Assembly: GCF_023856365.1 (NCBI RefSeq)
Contig: NC_064555.1
Location: forward strand, 13,915,754 to 13,979,753
Direction of reading: 5' to 3'
DNA length: 64,000 nucleotides
Source of the DNA: Brienomyrus brachyistius
Taxonomy: Eukaryota > Chordata > Actinopteri > Osteoglossiformes > Mormyridae
The notes beneath the pieces were generated by a model that ran no database searches, had not been told where the DNA came from, and saw only the letters and a list, made by a program, of their open reading frames with translations. This document shows, piece by piece, positions 12,468 through 24,456 of this stretch; the stretch's first letter is position 1; the number at the start of each line of letters is the position of its first letter. The position numbers and the translations under genes are program-made.

Positions 12468-12980
12468 GGGGCGGCATGGTGGTGTAGTGGTTAGCACTGT
12501 TGCTACACTGCTACACTGTTGTTATAAATTTAAAATCAATAAGATTTAATGAATAAAACAATTTAGCTGTATTTTATTAGTTTTATTTTAAATAAGATGC
12601 TCCCAGTTTATTATTAATTTAATAGCTGTAGGAACTAGTGAGGGAGCAGCATGGTGGTGCAGTGGTTAGTACTGTTGCCTCACACCTCTGGGTCCCGGGT
12701 TCGAGTCTCCGCCTGGGTCACATGTGTGTGGAGTTTCCATGTCGTTGTGGGGTTTCCTCCGGGTACTCCGGTTTCCCCCCACAGTCCAAAAACATGCTGA
12801 GGCTAATTGGACTTGCTAAATTGCCCGTAGGTGTGCATGTGTGAGTGTATGGTGTGTGAGTGTGCCCTGCGATGGGCTGGCCCCCCATCCTGGGTTGTTC
12901 CCAGCCTCATGCCCATTGCTTCCGGGATAGGCTCCGGACCCAGTAGGATAAGTGGTTTGGAAAATGGATGGATGGATGGA
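12468..12980 (+). mobile_element. Composite SINE insertion flanked by a 12-bp duplication
   Basis: A second SINE head (GGCGGCATGGTGGTGTAGTG) at about 12470 runs to TGTTGCTACAC, then about 120 bases of AT-rich sequence follow, then the complete SINE at 12641. The whole unit is bounded by perfect copies of TGATCTAGTGTA at 12456-12467 and 12981-12992. The duplication implies the pieces arrived together, or that the second SINE landed inside the first. Confidence 0.75.
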
Positions 12981-12983
12981 TGA
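12641..12983 (+). mobile_element. tRNA-derived SINE, near full length (ATGG-tailed family A)
   Basis: The head has pol III promoter boxes: an A box in ATGGTGGTGCAGTGG and a B box in GGTTCGAGTCT. The body reads GGAGTTTCCATG, GGGTACTCCGGTTTCC, CACAGTCCAAAAACATGC and TGCCCTGCGATGGGCTGG, and the tail is an ATGG tandem repeat (12964-12982). This is the best-preserved copy of a family with many older copies here. It would be transcribed by pol III and copied by a partner LINE. It lies within the composite insertion described at 12468-12980. Confidence 0.85.
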
Positions 12984-12999
12984 TCTAGTGTAAAGTGTC

Positions 13000-13099
13000 C
13001 CTTGCCATGGGCCCAGTGTTTCCTGGCATAGACTTCAGGTTCATCTTGATCTTACACTGGATGAGTGGTTAAAGATGGATGGATTTATGGATGGATGGA
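13000..13099 (+). repeat. SINE family A 3' fragment
   Basis: CACTGGATGAGTGGTTAAAG is followed by a decayed ATGG tail. It lies just after the composite SINE insertion, so it may be an older neighbour into which the younger SINE inserted. Confidence 0.5.
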
Positions 13100-14890
13100 A
13101 CTATGTATGGCAAAGAAGTGACAGCAGGAAGAAATAAAAAGCCATTTCACTAATGTGCAAGACAGGCTGTCAGATGGGTACCATAAAAAATGACCACGAG
13201 TCCCAACACTGCATGTCTCATCGTATGAGACGTTAAGCAATCAGCACACAGCAGAGAGAGCAGACTGAGAGCATTACACCAGCAGAATCCCACTCTGATT
13301 CAATTGCACAGGAAGCTATTACTTAATGCCGATACAGTAGAGGTGTTATTTTTCTTGAACACACCTGGCGATTGTCGATGTGTTGGCCAGCTGTGCCGCC
13401 TGTAGGGCTGAGACAGAGTGAGGGCTGGACAGGGACTGAAATCTAAACGCAGACAGAAACTGCCACGCTGAAAACACCCGCATAAAAGCGGAACCGCTCC
13501 ACCGTCACAATTACAGGGAGCGTCGAATGTCTGCCATTAAGCGTCCGTGTTGCTTGGCAGTCAAAGCCATTTTCACGCGGAGCTCGCGTGTTCCTGCTGC
13601 TTGACAGGCAAGTGGATTGTCATCGCCTCCCTGTTTCACTCTTCCATAGGCCTACCGTCAAACCAGTACCACCAATCCTTCCAGTCGGGAACAACAAAGC
13701 ACCGGCCTGGACCGGCGTACGTTTTCTCCCAACATCGGTTCCTTCATCGGTGGTATCTTGAGTTCCAAAAATAACTCATTATTTCAAAAACCACAAGTCT
13801 CTTGTTTCCAAAATCCCAATCCAGTTGTGTCCCATCTAGTTTTCCAAAACTTACAGCCAAACTGAATTCTTGTCCACGTTCTCTGTGTCATCAGCGGCCT
13901 TTAGACACCTGAAGCCACATCCGATCACGTCCCGGTCTGTCGGAGATTACTGATACATGAAACAATCCACACCTCTATTTCACTCTTTCACCGGCCGAGT
14001 GCTGCAGAGTCGGGCTGTCGTCACGTTCGCCCTGTTCACGGTTTGCGTTTTCCGGATATTGGAGTTGACAGCTGGTTCAAAGTTGAACACCAGAAGATAA
14101 TGAAAGGACCATGTAGTGCTGGACGCTAACAAGCTGAGCAACCAAACAACAGCAACAGCAGGCAGGAGAACCTGCAGGTTCCAGGCTAATATCATGACGG
14201 ACCACGCTCTCCGCATACCAACTCGTCGACGCGATTCTCATCACGGCGTTTCCTGTACCCTCTACCAGAGATGTATAATTACCCAATTAGATCCTAATTA
14301 AATATTTGTTAGCCTATATATTTCCAGCTTGTCTTTCTGTGCAGTTCCTTTCTGTGGTTCCCAGATGGATAATAATCACTGCCCCTTCTTGTACATATTG
14401 ATTTTCGGCATTTTTATTTGTCTTATGCTGAAAGTTTTCTTAGGGGAACAGACTAAAATTAAACACTTTGGCATCTCTGACCGGCTTACCACTCGTCTTT
14501 TCCTAATGATTCTTTAGAGTCAGTGAGAAGAACATCAAAGTGCCCATCAATCAAGCAGTTTTCACCCTTTTTGGGGGGTATATGATTATTTATCCCTAGT
14601 TCGAGGGCTTGACTGCACACTGAAGAGCTCCCATTCATTACAGAGTCCTCTCATGTCGGAAGATGTCCAGTATGCTTAAGAGTCGTTAGCCTATTGATAC
14701 CGAGAAGTCTTGAGTCTCGTTGGAGGTGACGCATTGAAATGAATGTCACAATCTGGCAGGCACGCATTCAGCAGAGTTTTTTTTTTTTTTTGGGGGGGGG
14801 GGGTGGCAAACGGGGTAATTAGCACCAGTTGTCTGCAATTAGCCTTGGGATCACGAATGATTAGTCACTAATGGAGAGAGGAGTTCTATA
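13100..14890. other. No gene seen
   Basis: Unassigned. It holds a T run followed by a G run at 14780-14803. Confidence 0.45.
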
Positions 14891-14924
14891 CATCACTGCC
14901 AGGTTTAGAGCCTGGTACACCGGG

Positions 14925-15060
14925 AGCAATAAGGTTGTCCTTAGAGCCCCTCAGATGGTCCATGTTTTTGCTCCCTCCCTGCAACTGTCTGGCAGGGAGC
15001 TGAGAGTGAGCAAGAATGTGGTCTGCGGGTCCCCGAGGACCGGATTGGGAAAGCCTGGTA
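14925..15060. mobile_element. Degraded copy of the CAGTGTTTCCC palindromic MITE
   Basis: It holds AGATGGTCCATGTTTTTGCT followed by a short centre, then the inverted half GAGCAAGAATGTGGTCTGCG and GGTCCCCGAGGACCGGATTG, ending in GGGAAAGCCTGG. The left terminus is eroded. It matches the family at 56033-56159. Confidence 0.7.
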
Positions 15061-15079
15061 AGGAAGCTCCCCAGACGCA

Positions 15080-17510
15080 TTGACCACTACTGATCCTGTC
15101 AGATTTGTAGTACATTGTGTGACGCCGTAGTTCCTGCAGTGAATCCTGGAATCTTGGTGAGATAGCTGGGGGAGGTGGTCCTTTGCAGTGTGACTGAAAA
15201 GCTGGGGCTTCCTGCCAACCCAGTGACATCATCCAAGCCGACGCTGGAATGAATGCACTACAGAGACTCTAACTGGCCCATCAGTTAAGAGCTCTGTATA
15301 CAACACATCTACTGTGAGTGTAGGAAGACATCAGCAAGCTGCCATTAGGTGTTTGACCCTGATGACTGCTTACCTCAGGGTCCTGGACGTTCAGATAAAC
15401 CTGAGCTGAAAAAACCTGAACAGGATTATGCTTGATCCAGGTCATGGGTGACAATCACCATTTGCTGTTGAAATGCCCCATGTAGCACAAAGCTTCATAT
15501 CTACAGGCCGCTACTAGACAGGGAATGAAGATGCCACCAATTCCTTATTTTATTAATCCTGATTATAAGACACACAGCAGTTGTTTAATAACGTTCCATT
15601 TCCGCAAACATCCTCGCATTTTAGTGCAAGTGATATACGATGCAGCGGGAGCCGGCAAGCTAATTATCTCCGAATGATGACATTAAGTTGAAGCCTTTTT
15701 GTCTTCTAAAGCACTTATCCTAGACAATTTGCAGGGTAAAATATGACACCCAAGCTGTCTCACGGCACGGCCAGCCAGACGATAAACATTACATGGGGGT
15801 CGGGCTGGGTTGATAACGACAGCACCTTATCACCAGTCATGTGGAAAAGTTGACTCGATTTAGGAAGAATCTGTACAAGAAAACAGGATACAGGCAACGG
15901 AGGGGATGGGGGGCCTCTTCGGTTTTGAGTGTGATGTCGAGACGGTTTGGGTGGTTCCCCTCCACTGTAGCTGTTTGGAAATCTTAGAAGCAGCCTTTCC
16001 TTGGATCGTTTTACATAATGGATGATAGTCGAAAACACGCAGGCTTGAGGCCTTCGCCTTTTCACTGGTGTCAGCTCATTAAAGCCGTGTGTGCAGCCAG
16101 CCGGCAAAGCCATTGTCCCCCCGCCTTGCCAGAAGAAGCGATCGGCCTGGATAATTGAATGTGGACCTCAGCTTCACCTCGTCTCTCATGCTGGGGGATC
16201 TGGGCAGACGGTCTGCTGGTCTGCTGCGTGTGACTTGTGTTGTGCGCAGGGGCATCGAAAATAGGGGGGGGGGGACACGTTCCCCGCAAAATCGGCAGAT
16301 TCCTCTCCTTTCTTCCCGAAAAAAGAACATGAATACATATCTATTCAGGGCTGAATAACACTGAAAAAAATCGCGATATTTTTTGCAATAACCGTTTGTA
16401 ACTGCGCCTTTTACTCTTTAATGTGCTTCTGTCATGATACAGATGCAACAGATGAGATGAATTAAGAGCGTGTTCCTGATCGTCCTTTGTGAACCTGTGC
16501 ATTACTGAGGCCAATTCAGACGGGACATTAAGTACCGAATGAAGACTGTCATCCTGTATCGGACAAAAACATTTTATCATATGGATCATAGGACGTAACT
16601 TTGGGTTCAGCATTGGGGGTGTTGAGGTCTCCACCCATTTCAGGGGGTCTAGGGGGGTGTATTGGCTGCTTTTGATTTTGTTAAATTGTGTTTAGTTGTG
16701 AAACAGCGCCCTGAATAGTCTTATTTTAAATGGTGAAATGATAATTTTTTATTATTTTAAAATCTTTCTCGCCTCACGTACTTGTCTATTGCATGTGTGC
16801 CAATTCCAATGTCACGATATACAATGCAATCCCACCCCCCCCAGCCACCCGGGCAAATTCAGTCCCCACCAATGTCCAGTTCCTTCCCACGCCCCTGGTG
16901 GTGTGTGACTGGGCGACATGGTTTCCCTCCCCCACCGCTCTCAGAACTTCCTCAGGTAGATGTATGCGATGATAACCAGCACTTGAACGATTTATATTTT
17001 ACATTTTTCTTTTTCACTGTTGAAAGTGGTTAAGGGCAAGTTTCCAAAAAAAGAGGTCAAATCTTTTAGACTAATTTAATCGGTATATTGAAGGGCTCAT
17101 ACACTTAAGCCAAGATTATTTTTTTTGCCTGTTTTTTTTGTTTCCTTTAAACGTCCTCAGGCGAACATTTGCAGATATTGCACCGGATAAAACCAGCAGT
17201 AAAAATACCCCGTTTCAAGGTAACATTTTACTTTCTAATCTCTTCATATCAGGGGAACGACTTTCATCGTTCCCAGCATGCAGCATGATTTCCTCTCATG
17301 GAAGACGTTGTCTCCAGAAAATTATTGAGTTGTTCACAGATCAATAAAGAATGATTACAAAAAGGAATGGCTCAGACAGAAATTTGTTTTACCGCAGATA
17401 CCACGAGTATTTCCATGTGGGAAAAACTCTAAATCATGGCTGACTTTTTTCTACTAATACAAGAAATATGACTTTTATTAAATGTCGAATAAATGTACTT
17501 ATTAGACACA
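15080..17510. other. No gene seen
   Basis: Unassigned apart from a repeat-like scrap at 16250-16290 (GGGGCATCGAAAATAGGG and a G run) and another at 16590-16665. Confidence 0.45.
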
Positions 17511-17515
17511 AATTT

Positions 17516-17665
17516 GTGGTTTGGCTCTAGCTATAGGCAAAATAGGCCGTTGCCTAGTGCCACCAAATTACCTGCATGCGGAGGAAGTGTAATGATCATC
17601 AATTTACTTGGTAGGGGGGCCACTCAGGTATGCCTGGGGCCCCTGAAATGGTAGAGCCGACGCTG
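17516..17665. mobile_element. hAT-type MITE, same family as the 24.9-kb copy
   Basis: It begins near TGGTTTGGCTCTAGC and ends at GAGCCGACGCTG, with the family's interior GTTGCCTAGTGCC, CAAATTACCTGC and a downstream G run. The left flank CAAATTTG and the right CAAAT share five bases before the right duplication is interrupted by the Tc1-like element that starts at 17670. The Tc1-like insertion is therefore probably younger. Confidence 0.7.
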
Positions 17666-17669
17666 CAAA

Positions 17670-18178
17670 TACAGCTCTGGAAAAAATTAAGAGACCACTC
17701 TATATTTTTTTATTATATGCATTATTAAATCCTGGTTTGACCCTGGTTCTGCTGGCAGAAAGCTACGCTGAGCAGCAGGCCGCTTCCAGGCTCAAAATCT
17801 CTAAGACAGCAGTGCACAAGAACAAGGTGAAACAGGAGACACTGGGAACGACCAGAAACCAGGCAGGTAGAGGGCGGGGGAGACTTTCTAATGCCAGAGA
17901 TGATCGCTAACTTATCTGACAGTATCTCATGAATCGCAGGATGACATCGTGACCTTCAAAAGGAATGGGAGACATTAAGTGCAGGTGTGAGGTGCACTGC
18001 TAGGACAGTGTGTATGAGGCTCCTAGAAGCAGGACTGAAGTCTCTAAAGCAAGGAAGAAGCCCTTCATTAATGAGAAACAGAATAACCAGGCTGTAGTTT
18101 TGCACAGATGCTCATAAATTGAGAAATGAGTGACACTGAAAATTTTGTTGTGGTCTCTTGTTTTTTTCCAGCTCTGTA
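17670..18178 (+). mobile_element. Tc1/mariner-like element, decayed
   Basis: It is bounded by TA dinucleotides (17670-17671 and 18177-18178). The inverted ends are CAGCTCTGGAAAAAATTAAG and, in reverse complement, CAGAGCTGGAAAAAAACAAG, both followed by AGACCAC once aligned. TA target duplications are specific to Tc1/mariner. The plus strand keeps traces of a transposase: an HTH-like SKTAVHKNKVKQETLG, then several stops, then SRTEVSKARKKPFINEKQ, which resembles the segment before the first catalytic Asp. At about 505 bp it is a third of a full element, so most of the DDE domain is gone. Confidence 0.85.
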
Positions 18179-18555
18179 GTGTCTCACAGATTAACGCAAT
18201 TAATGTGAATCATTATTTTTTTATTATAGAATAATAATTAAATTCCAGGGCTTTGTTCCAAGATACTGCTTTTATTATTTATTTTATTTTTATTTTCTTC
18301 ATTTTCTCTCCTCCCGTAACCTCAGTGTCAGGTCAATGATAAAATGCACCAAGATGCTGGAGATGTTGTTGAATATAGGAGGAGGTCAGGAGTGCTCACT
18401 GATGACTGCGTGTTGCTGCACCCACCACATGACAGACCACCGCAGGGTGGAGACCAGAGTACAGCTGGGCGATACGTCAGCACTGCACCAGTCTGAATGG
18501 AACAGTGTGAGTTTTTTCCCCCCAGTGGCTAGAATCTCAATCCAGCCACCAACCC

Positions 18556-18762
18556 CTAAATTTTCCCTGTAAGTTGGAGGACCACCTTACAGGGCTGGAT
18601 GTAGAGTAACGTCATACCCAGGAGAGAGCAATTGCAGGTTAAGAGCTTTGCTAGAGGGCCACATTGAGTAGGATTACGCCTGGCATTCATGGGATTAAAA
18701 CTAGCAACCTTCCAGTTGTTGGCACAGATCCCTAGCCTCAATGCCACCTCTCCACCTCCACC
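18556..18762 (-). repeat. tRNA-SINE-like relic, minus strand
   Basis: The plus strand shows GGTTAAGAGCTTTGCTAGAG and GGATTAAAACTAGCAACCTT, the complements of the CTTGAGCAAGGCCC-like and B-box-like regions. The order fits a minus-strand SINE. It is heavily diverged. Confidence 0.5.
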
Positions 18763-18839
18763 AGGTATTGACTATAGATCTTTTTTTTTTTAATAATGCT
18801 ACTTTTACTGGTTATTACTGTTTTTTCCCATAGTGTAAG

Positions 18840-19004
18840 AACACTGGGTTAAGGTCTGTAGTTTGCAAGTAAGTGTCATGTGATGGACTTGTATCCTGTC
18901 CAGGGAGTCCCCTACAGGCTGCAGGTTTACTGAGACCTTCTAAGCGATTATGGAAGATGGATGCAAGAAATGGATGGATGGATGGATGGATGGATGGATG
19001 GATG
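18840..19004 (+). repeat. SINE family A 3' fragment with GGAT tail
   Basis: ATGTGATGGACTTGTATCCT, GTCCAGGGAGTCCCC and ATTATGGAAGATGG precede a clean ATGG/GGAT tandem tract (18970-19004). Confidence 0.6.
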
Positions 19005-19009
19005 TTTTA

Positions 19010-19975
19010 CCTACCACACCGTTACACTATAACAAATTGATAAATGCAACATCAGCCTTTAGTTTGGCATCATCTAACGATTAAATTCAAACACACACCG
19101 TTAAAAAATGAACTCTTCAAAAGGTGCTTTTAAATGACTGCAGTGGATGTGTTCAGTACATGCCCATCAAACAGTGGTTACATGTTGTAGCCCGTTAATT
19201 TACAACAACCTTCTTAATGGAAAAGAAATATAACCTCCACACATTAACCTCTCTTCACTGCCCATCATGGCAATATCGCACTCTGATGTCTGATGTCAAG
19301 CATTATATCGCCATTCTCGTAAACCCAGATTATCGTGTAAATGCTTGTGCCAACGGAATGATTTTGATATAATGACGGTCGGCAGATTCTTGTCTACTTT
19401 AATGTCAAAGTCACTGCAAGCGTAAAATGTACCAATTCGCTTCAGCCGTTAAACCATGAGTACTACTATTAAAACTCAGCGACGATTTTACTTTGGTGTT
19501 TCATAGCACAGACAGAGTGAAGAACACTGACCTGGGATAATTTGCTTTTGAGTGAAAAAAAACATGATTTTTTTTTTTTTTAAAAACTGGGACATTTTTG
19601 GTGGCGACTGTTAGTTTTATTGTTAGGTCCTGCTAACTGAGGAAGCGTCCACACCATGCACCTGCCTGCGGGTTCTTCACGCCTTCCCGGTGCAGGCCTG
19701 ACTCTGGTCTCCTGCTGACCTGTCAGATGGGGCCTGCAAAGAAAGGCCCGCCATGCCGCCTCCAGCCAGGCTGAGAGTGCTTTTCCCTTCGCTCGAGCTC
19801 CTAAGCATAAATTTACTGTGGGGAGAAGGGGATTGGGGGGGGGGATTTGAGAACATTTTCTTGCCCATCGATTTGAGCGCACATCTGACCCTTTCCTGGT
19901 GATGTGGTGGTCTCAGATATGCCATGGATCTCAAATTTCCTGTATAAGTTCATAGCATATGAACCTACATCATTC
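19010..19975. other. No gene seen
   Basis: Unassigned. A G run lies at 19835-19844. Confidence 0.45.
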
Positions 19976-19983
19976 CCATACAT

Positions 19984-20049
19984 CAGTGTTTCACAATCTA
20001 GTCCTAAGGGACCCACAGACGGCCCTACGGACTGGGTTGGAAAACAGTG
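19984..20049. mobile_element. 66-bp hAT-type mini-MITE
   Basis: The inverted ends are CAGTGTTTCACAATCTAGTCC-like on the left and, in reverse complement, CACTGTTTTCCAACCCAGTC. The flanks CCATACAT (19976-19983) and CCGTACAT (20050-20057) agree at 7 of 8, supporting hAT mobilisation. It is a much-shortened member of the family at 56033-56159. Confidence 0.8.
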
Positions 20050-20078
20050 CCGTACATAATCATCTGATATGAGAGCAT

Positions 20079-20079
<1 letters not shown>

Positions 20080-20148
<69 letters not shown>

Positions 20149-20149
20149 A
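20080..20149. repeat. (TATC)n (GATA-type) microsatellite
   Basis: About 17 near-perfect TATC units. Confidence 0.95.
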
Positions 20150-21440
20150 TCTTATTTGTATGTTCATTGTATTTGTTGTTGTTTTTAGCCACTAAATTTA
20201 TCTTCCCCCCCCCCCCGTGGCGTCTTACTTCCACATTCACATGCATATAAAACACTGTGTGTGTGTCCCCCCCCCCCCCTCTATTTTTGCACTGTCCCAT
20301 GTTTTTGCCTTGTGAAATCCTTCCCCCCGTCACTGCTGTTACATGTTGCACCGTGGTCCTGGGGGGGGACGTTATTTAATACTACAGTATACCTGCGTAT
20401 GGGTGGTATGACAACAAAGCGCACTTGACTGGAAGTGAGCGGAGTTTGTCACTTTTGGACAGTCCGTGAGGCCGTGCACTCGTGATAAACGCCGGCTGCA
20501 GCCATGCTGTTCAGGTGCCGTGTTACTGGTGCACGAGAAATCATCCGTTTTTCCCTGCAGCACTTTGATTCAGACGACTTGCTAAGCAATAATAAGCTGT
20601 TCAGTCCATTAATGTTTCCAATTGCTTAACGTTAATTGGCATTTCTTGTTTATTTTTTTTTTTAAAGACGTTCCTGCCAGAAAAACAGAGAAACAGATGT
20701 CATTAGTCAATTCCTCTGCGAAACACAACAGCGCGATAATGAGTGATCGTCCGTAAAATAACATCACCGTTTTCTGTTTGGCACAAGAATTACAGAGCGC
20801 TTCGGTGCTGCCTCATAGCATATGGCTCTGCTAGCCCATTACTAAGGCTGCTCCTCTTACAAAGAGGCAGGACTAAACCTAGAGAGGATTAGCATATGGT
20901 CACCTGTGCTCCGCCTTCCTTCCCGCGTTCATTTTTTCTCTCATTCCTTTTCCTTCCTCTCAAGGTCATCCCTCAGCACTTCTTCCTGTTTCATTCCCTC
21001 CTCCCACCGTGCCCCCTAGCTCTCTTCTTTAATTTGCAACAGTTTAGTGCTCCGACTACGGCCTTAACCACGAAAAATGTTCAAATTAAACCTCACTGCG
21101 TCGTTCGGCGTCTCTGAACTACAAACGTAGGTGCCAGATTGAGATCTGATATTTTCCAAAGCTTCAGCTACTAACCCCAGAACAGGCGAACAGGAAAGCT
21201 GATTCTTGGTTTTTTTTTTTTGTTTATTTCTACGTCCTTTATATGCCTAATTTTAGCCGTCGAGATTCCTCTGCAGCTGGTATCGCGCAGTACTTTTACA
21301 AAATCCTGTCCAATATTCTGTGGAACTCTTCACAAGAAACAAGGGAAGAAAGTATATAAGGGTAAAATGTGAACGTGTAATGTGTGATGTTCCCACATTA
21401 ACCTTGGCTTGACCACTGTTCTTATCTAAAATGGCATATG
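20150..21440. other. No gene seen
   Basis: Two C runs (about 20206-20217 and 20268-20279) and otherwise unassigned sequence. Confidence 0.45.
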
Positions 21441-21442
21441 CA

Positions 21443-21504
21443 CATTACATTTACATAGCCAGGCAATTACTGAGGCGGCTTAGGTGAAAAACGTTTCTTT
21501 TTGG

Positions 21505-21589
<85 letters not shown>

Positions 21590-21640
21590 CATATTCCTCC
21601 TGGGAATCAAACCTTCAACTTTCTTATAATAATAAGTAAT
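21443..21640 (-). repeat. SINE-like relic with L2-type tail, split by poly-A/(TA)n
   Basis: The plus strand begins CACATTACATTTACATAG, the complement of a TGTAA-type L2 tail. It ends with CTCCTGGGAATCAAACCTTC, the complement of a B box. Between them lie a poly-A run (21505-21522) and a long (TA)n tract to 21588. The pairing of a tRNA head and an L2-like tail suggests a SINE mobilised by L2. Confidence 0.5.
21505..21588. repeat. Poly-A followed by (TA)n
   Basis: 18 A residues followed by over 30 TA units. It lies inside a SINE-like relic. Confidence 0.95.
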
Positions 21641-21859
21641 AAGTCATATTACCTTTTGTGAGATCAGCTAGGTTAGTTAAACTGAATTGCAGAGTATATT
21701 TCTAAGCAGAAAATGTTCCAATTACTATAATTTACCATCTAAAAGTAAGATTTTATCGAAGCAGAATTGTATCCCTGTCTTGTCCTCTGAATGGAGGTTT
21801 TTTTAGCAATTGTTACCTGTGAGGGAACAATCTGCTAGTGATCTTACATTAACAGAAAT

Positions 21860-22100
21860 GCAATGTCACACAGGGCCGGGGGGGGTACCCTCACACACAA
21901 AATTACATGCTTTTGAGATACAAATTCCCCCCAAATCGTGCGTCTTGGGATTGTGAGATGAATCCAGAACGTCTAGGGAAAATCCACAAAACACAGGGGG
22001 TACAGAACACACATACAGAGCCAGGGGTAAGAATCGAACCCACAACCCAGTAGTGTGGAGCCAGCAGTTTATCACATATAATCCTCTGAAATACCAAGGG
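21860..22100 (-). repeat. Old SINE, minus strand
   Basis: The plus strand shows AAGAATCGAACCCACAACCC, the complement of a B box (GGTTCGATTCTT) near the 5' end of the minus-strand copy. Farther along is ACAAAACACAGGGGGTACAG, the complement of the family A GTACCC block. It is diverged. Confidence 0.55.
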
Positions 22101-23384
22101 CCTTAACTGATAATTAATCAAGAGTAAAACGTCTGGCTGAAATTCTCCTCAAAAACACAGAAAAAATTAAAACAAGGAGGCATAGCTGTTTAAAAGTCAC
22201 AAATTCGACACCATTGGCCCAAATGGTTCTCAGCCTTCTGGGCAAAAGGATGAGAATTATTCTAATCTGCAGTCCTCTCACAGCATTGAATGGGACACTT
22301 GCATTAGATCAGATCAACCGGCTCGATGGCAAAGAATATGATTCACACATGCTCCCTAAGCAGAAAACCAGAAAACGTCCTAATCAGGGGTAAAGAAAAA
22401 CGTGTCTTTGCTCCAGACAGGAAAGTTGAAGAATCCCATTGATACTTGAAGAGGATTAATGCTGCATTTCGACAATAGCTTTAGATATTTTTCTACACTG
22501 TGTTGGAGGCAAAGAGAAACGACGGGGGGGGTTCTGTCAGAGTGGGGCTATTTTGTGCTTCACAATCCAATTTTCACACATTCTTCCAACTCCTTAAAAA
22601 GAGCAATTGGGTAATTAAAAAAAAAAGCCCTCCAAGACTCAATCAGAGGATTTCTCCTCTTCTCATTGTGCAACATCTAACATTAATTCAGCTGAAGTGA
22701 CTGTATATTGGTTCTTCTCAAAGGCGTGACTTGTGGTTGACGTAACACTTCCATTAAGGTAGGGGTGTGAATGGTCCCATCCACAATCTCACCATGACAT
22801 TCAATCCATCCAGTCAAAAGACCTGCCACGACCAAAATTGTTAGGGTAATACAGATGGCCGTCTTTGTGCCGCTTACAAAAAAAAGAGCAGAGTGCAACT
22901 GGAGGATTCTGATTAGGAAATCTTTCATCTAAAATGACTTTTTCTGCCATTTCTGAACCTTTCTTACCTAAAAGGCTGAGGCATTATGTGCGGTCCTGCC
23001 AGCACTCACACCTCACGTCACATGTTCCCCTTGTCAGGCCTACATTTCAGCTGAACCTATTTATTAAATTTATTGATGCTTTGCTGTTTTTCTAAGATGA
23101 CACCTGTCTGCGGCCCAACACACGCAATACCTCAGGTCATAATAATTGCCATCAGTCAGCACATTCCATGATAGAGTTACTTGTGTGTACAAGACATGTA
23201 TGCATATTTTATGTATATGTATGTGCATGTTGGCATGGAAGTGACTATGACTTCCTTCTCCTGGGCCCCCTCTGGGCATGGGGGGTGAGATAGAGCACCT
23301 GATCTTGTGTGTGATTCATCAGGACACTGTGGTTGGGACACATTTACAGGGATACTGTTGCTGGTACACTGTTCTTGGGGCACC

Positions 23385-23485
23385 ATTGTGGCACTGTTGT
23401 TGAGCTACCGTTGTCGAGGCATCATTGTTGAGGCACCATTGTTGAGGCACCATTGCTGAGGCATCGTTTTTGAGGCACCGTTGTT
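23385..23485. repeat. 14-bp minisatellite
   Basis: Degenerate units of CACCATTGTTGAGG repeat about seven times, with variants such as CATCGTTTTTGAGG and TACCGTTGTCGAGG. Confidence 0.8.
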
Positions 23486-24420
23486 GTTATTGTTGACTTT
23501 GAACATACCACCAGCTTTTTCTTGGGAGAGTCCCTAGGGTGGCTGTGTGGATGTTACCATGCAAGGTCCTCCTGCTCACCGTCCCACTCGGTGGGTTTTG
23601 ATTAAATGTCAGTCAGCCTGCTGACGGTCTAACACCCACTCAGCCCACCGAGTCTGCACTGCCCCCCCCCCCCCCAAAAGCAGGCTGCCTTGCCTGGTTT
23701 GGTCATTTCCTTTGCTTCCTCTTCGCACTGGAAGATAGCTTTTTATCTCTGACGCTTGCACAAAAATGCCTTATTGAATATTCATTGAAAGCGGCCCCCG
23801 GCTTTGAGAGGGGAGACACGGGGGATTGGGGGTGGGTGGGAACGGGGTCCGATTGAGCTGTCAGAGGAATGTGTGACACTGCTCTGCTGGCACGTGACCC
23901 CTCCCCTCCATGGCTGCAAAAGACCAGCTTCCCTCCTCTGGGTATACAGCTACCCCGCCCCCCTGCCCCGTACCCACTAGGTAGGTTCCTCAGGATGGTC
24001 ATAATCAATTAGCTGACATTTCCCTGTTTTCCACGCGTCACCCTAATGAACTTAAATTAGCACTGTGGGTCTAAAAAGCCCCCAGGTGTATAATCAATAT
24101 TACTAATATCATTATCAATCCATTGGTGCTGTAGGGAAAGCATTTCTATTACAGTATGTCCCCCAATAGAGAATACAGACTATGAAAAAGGGCGTGTAAT
24201 ATTGTGTGTATTAGACTTTGATATACCTGCCTGCTGCCTGGTGAATGTATTGTCACTAATCTAACTGGCTCACGCCCCACTCAAGCCTGACGCTGCTTTA
24301 AAGCATGCGTGTTGGATTCACGTGCGCATTTTGAGCTCCAGACCCTCACTTATGTGTCATTTGACAACCTCTCAGCACTAAGAGGAACAGCCCCCCCCCT
24401 CCCCCAGACAAACACACAAC

Positions 24421-24456
24421 CCCCCCCCCCCCACACACACACACACACACGCACAC
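24421..24456. repeat. Poly-C with (CA)n
   Basis: A 12-base C run followed by about nine CA units and CGCACACA. A second C-rich stretch lies at 24390-24405. Confidence 0.9.

Noticed and set aside
12640..12720. A tRNA gene, because of A and B boxes
   Set aside because: The boxes belong to a tRNA-derived SINE head. The sequence continues into the SINE body and does not fold as a complete tRNA.
23385..23485. CRISPR-like short repeats
   Set aside because: The units are 14 bases with no spacers and the genome is eukaryotic. This is a minisatellite.
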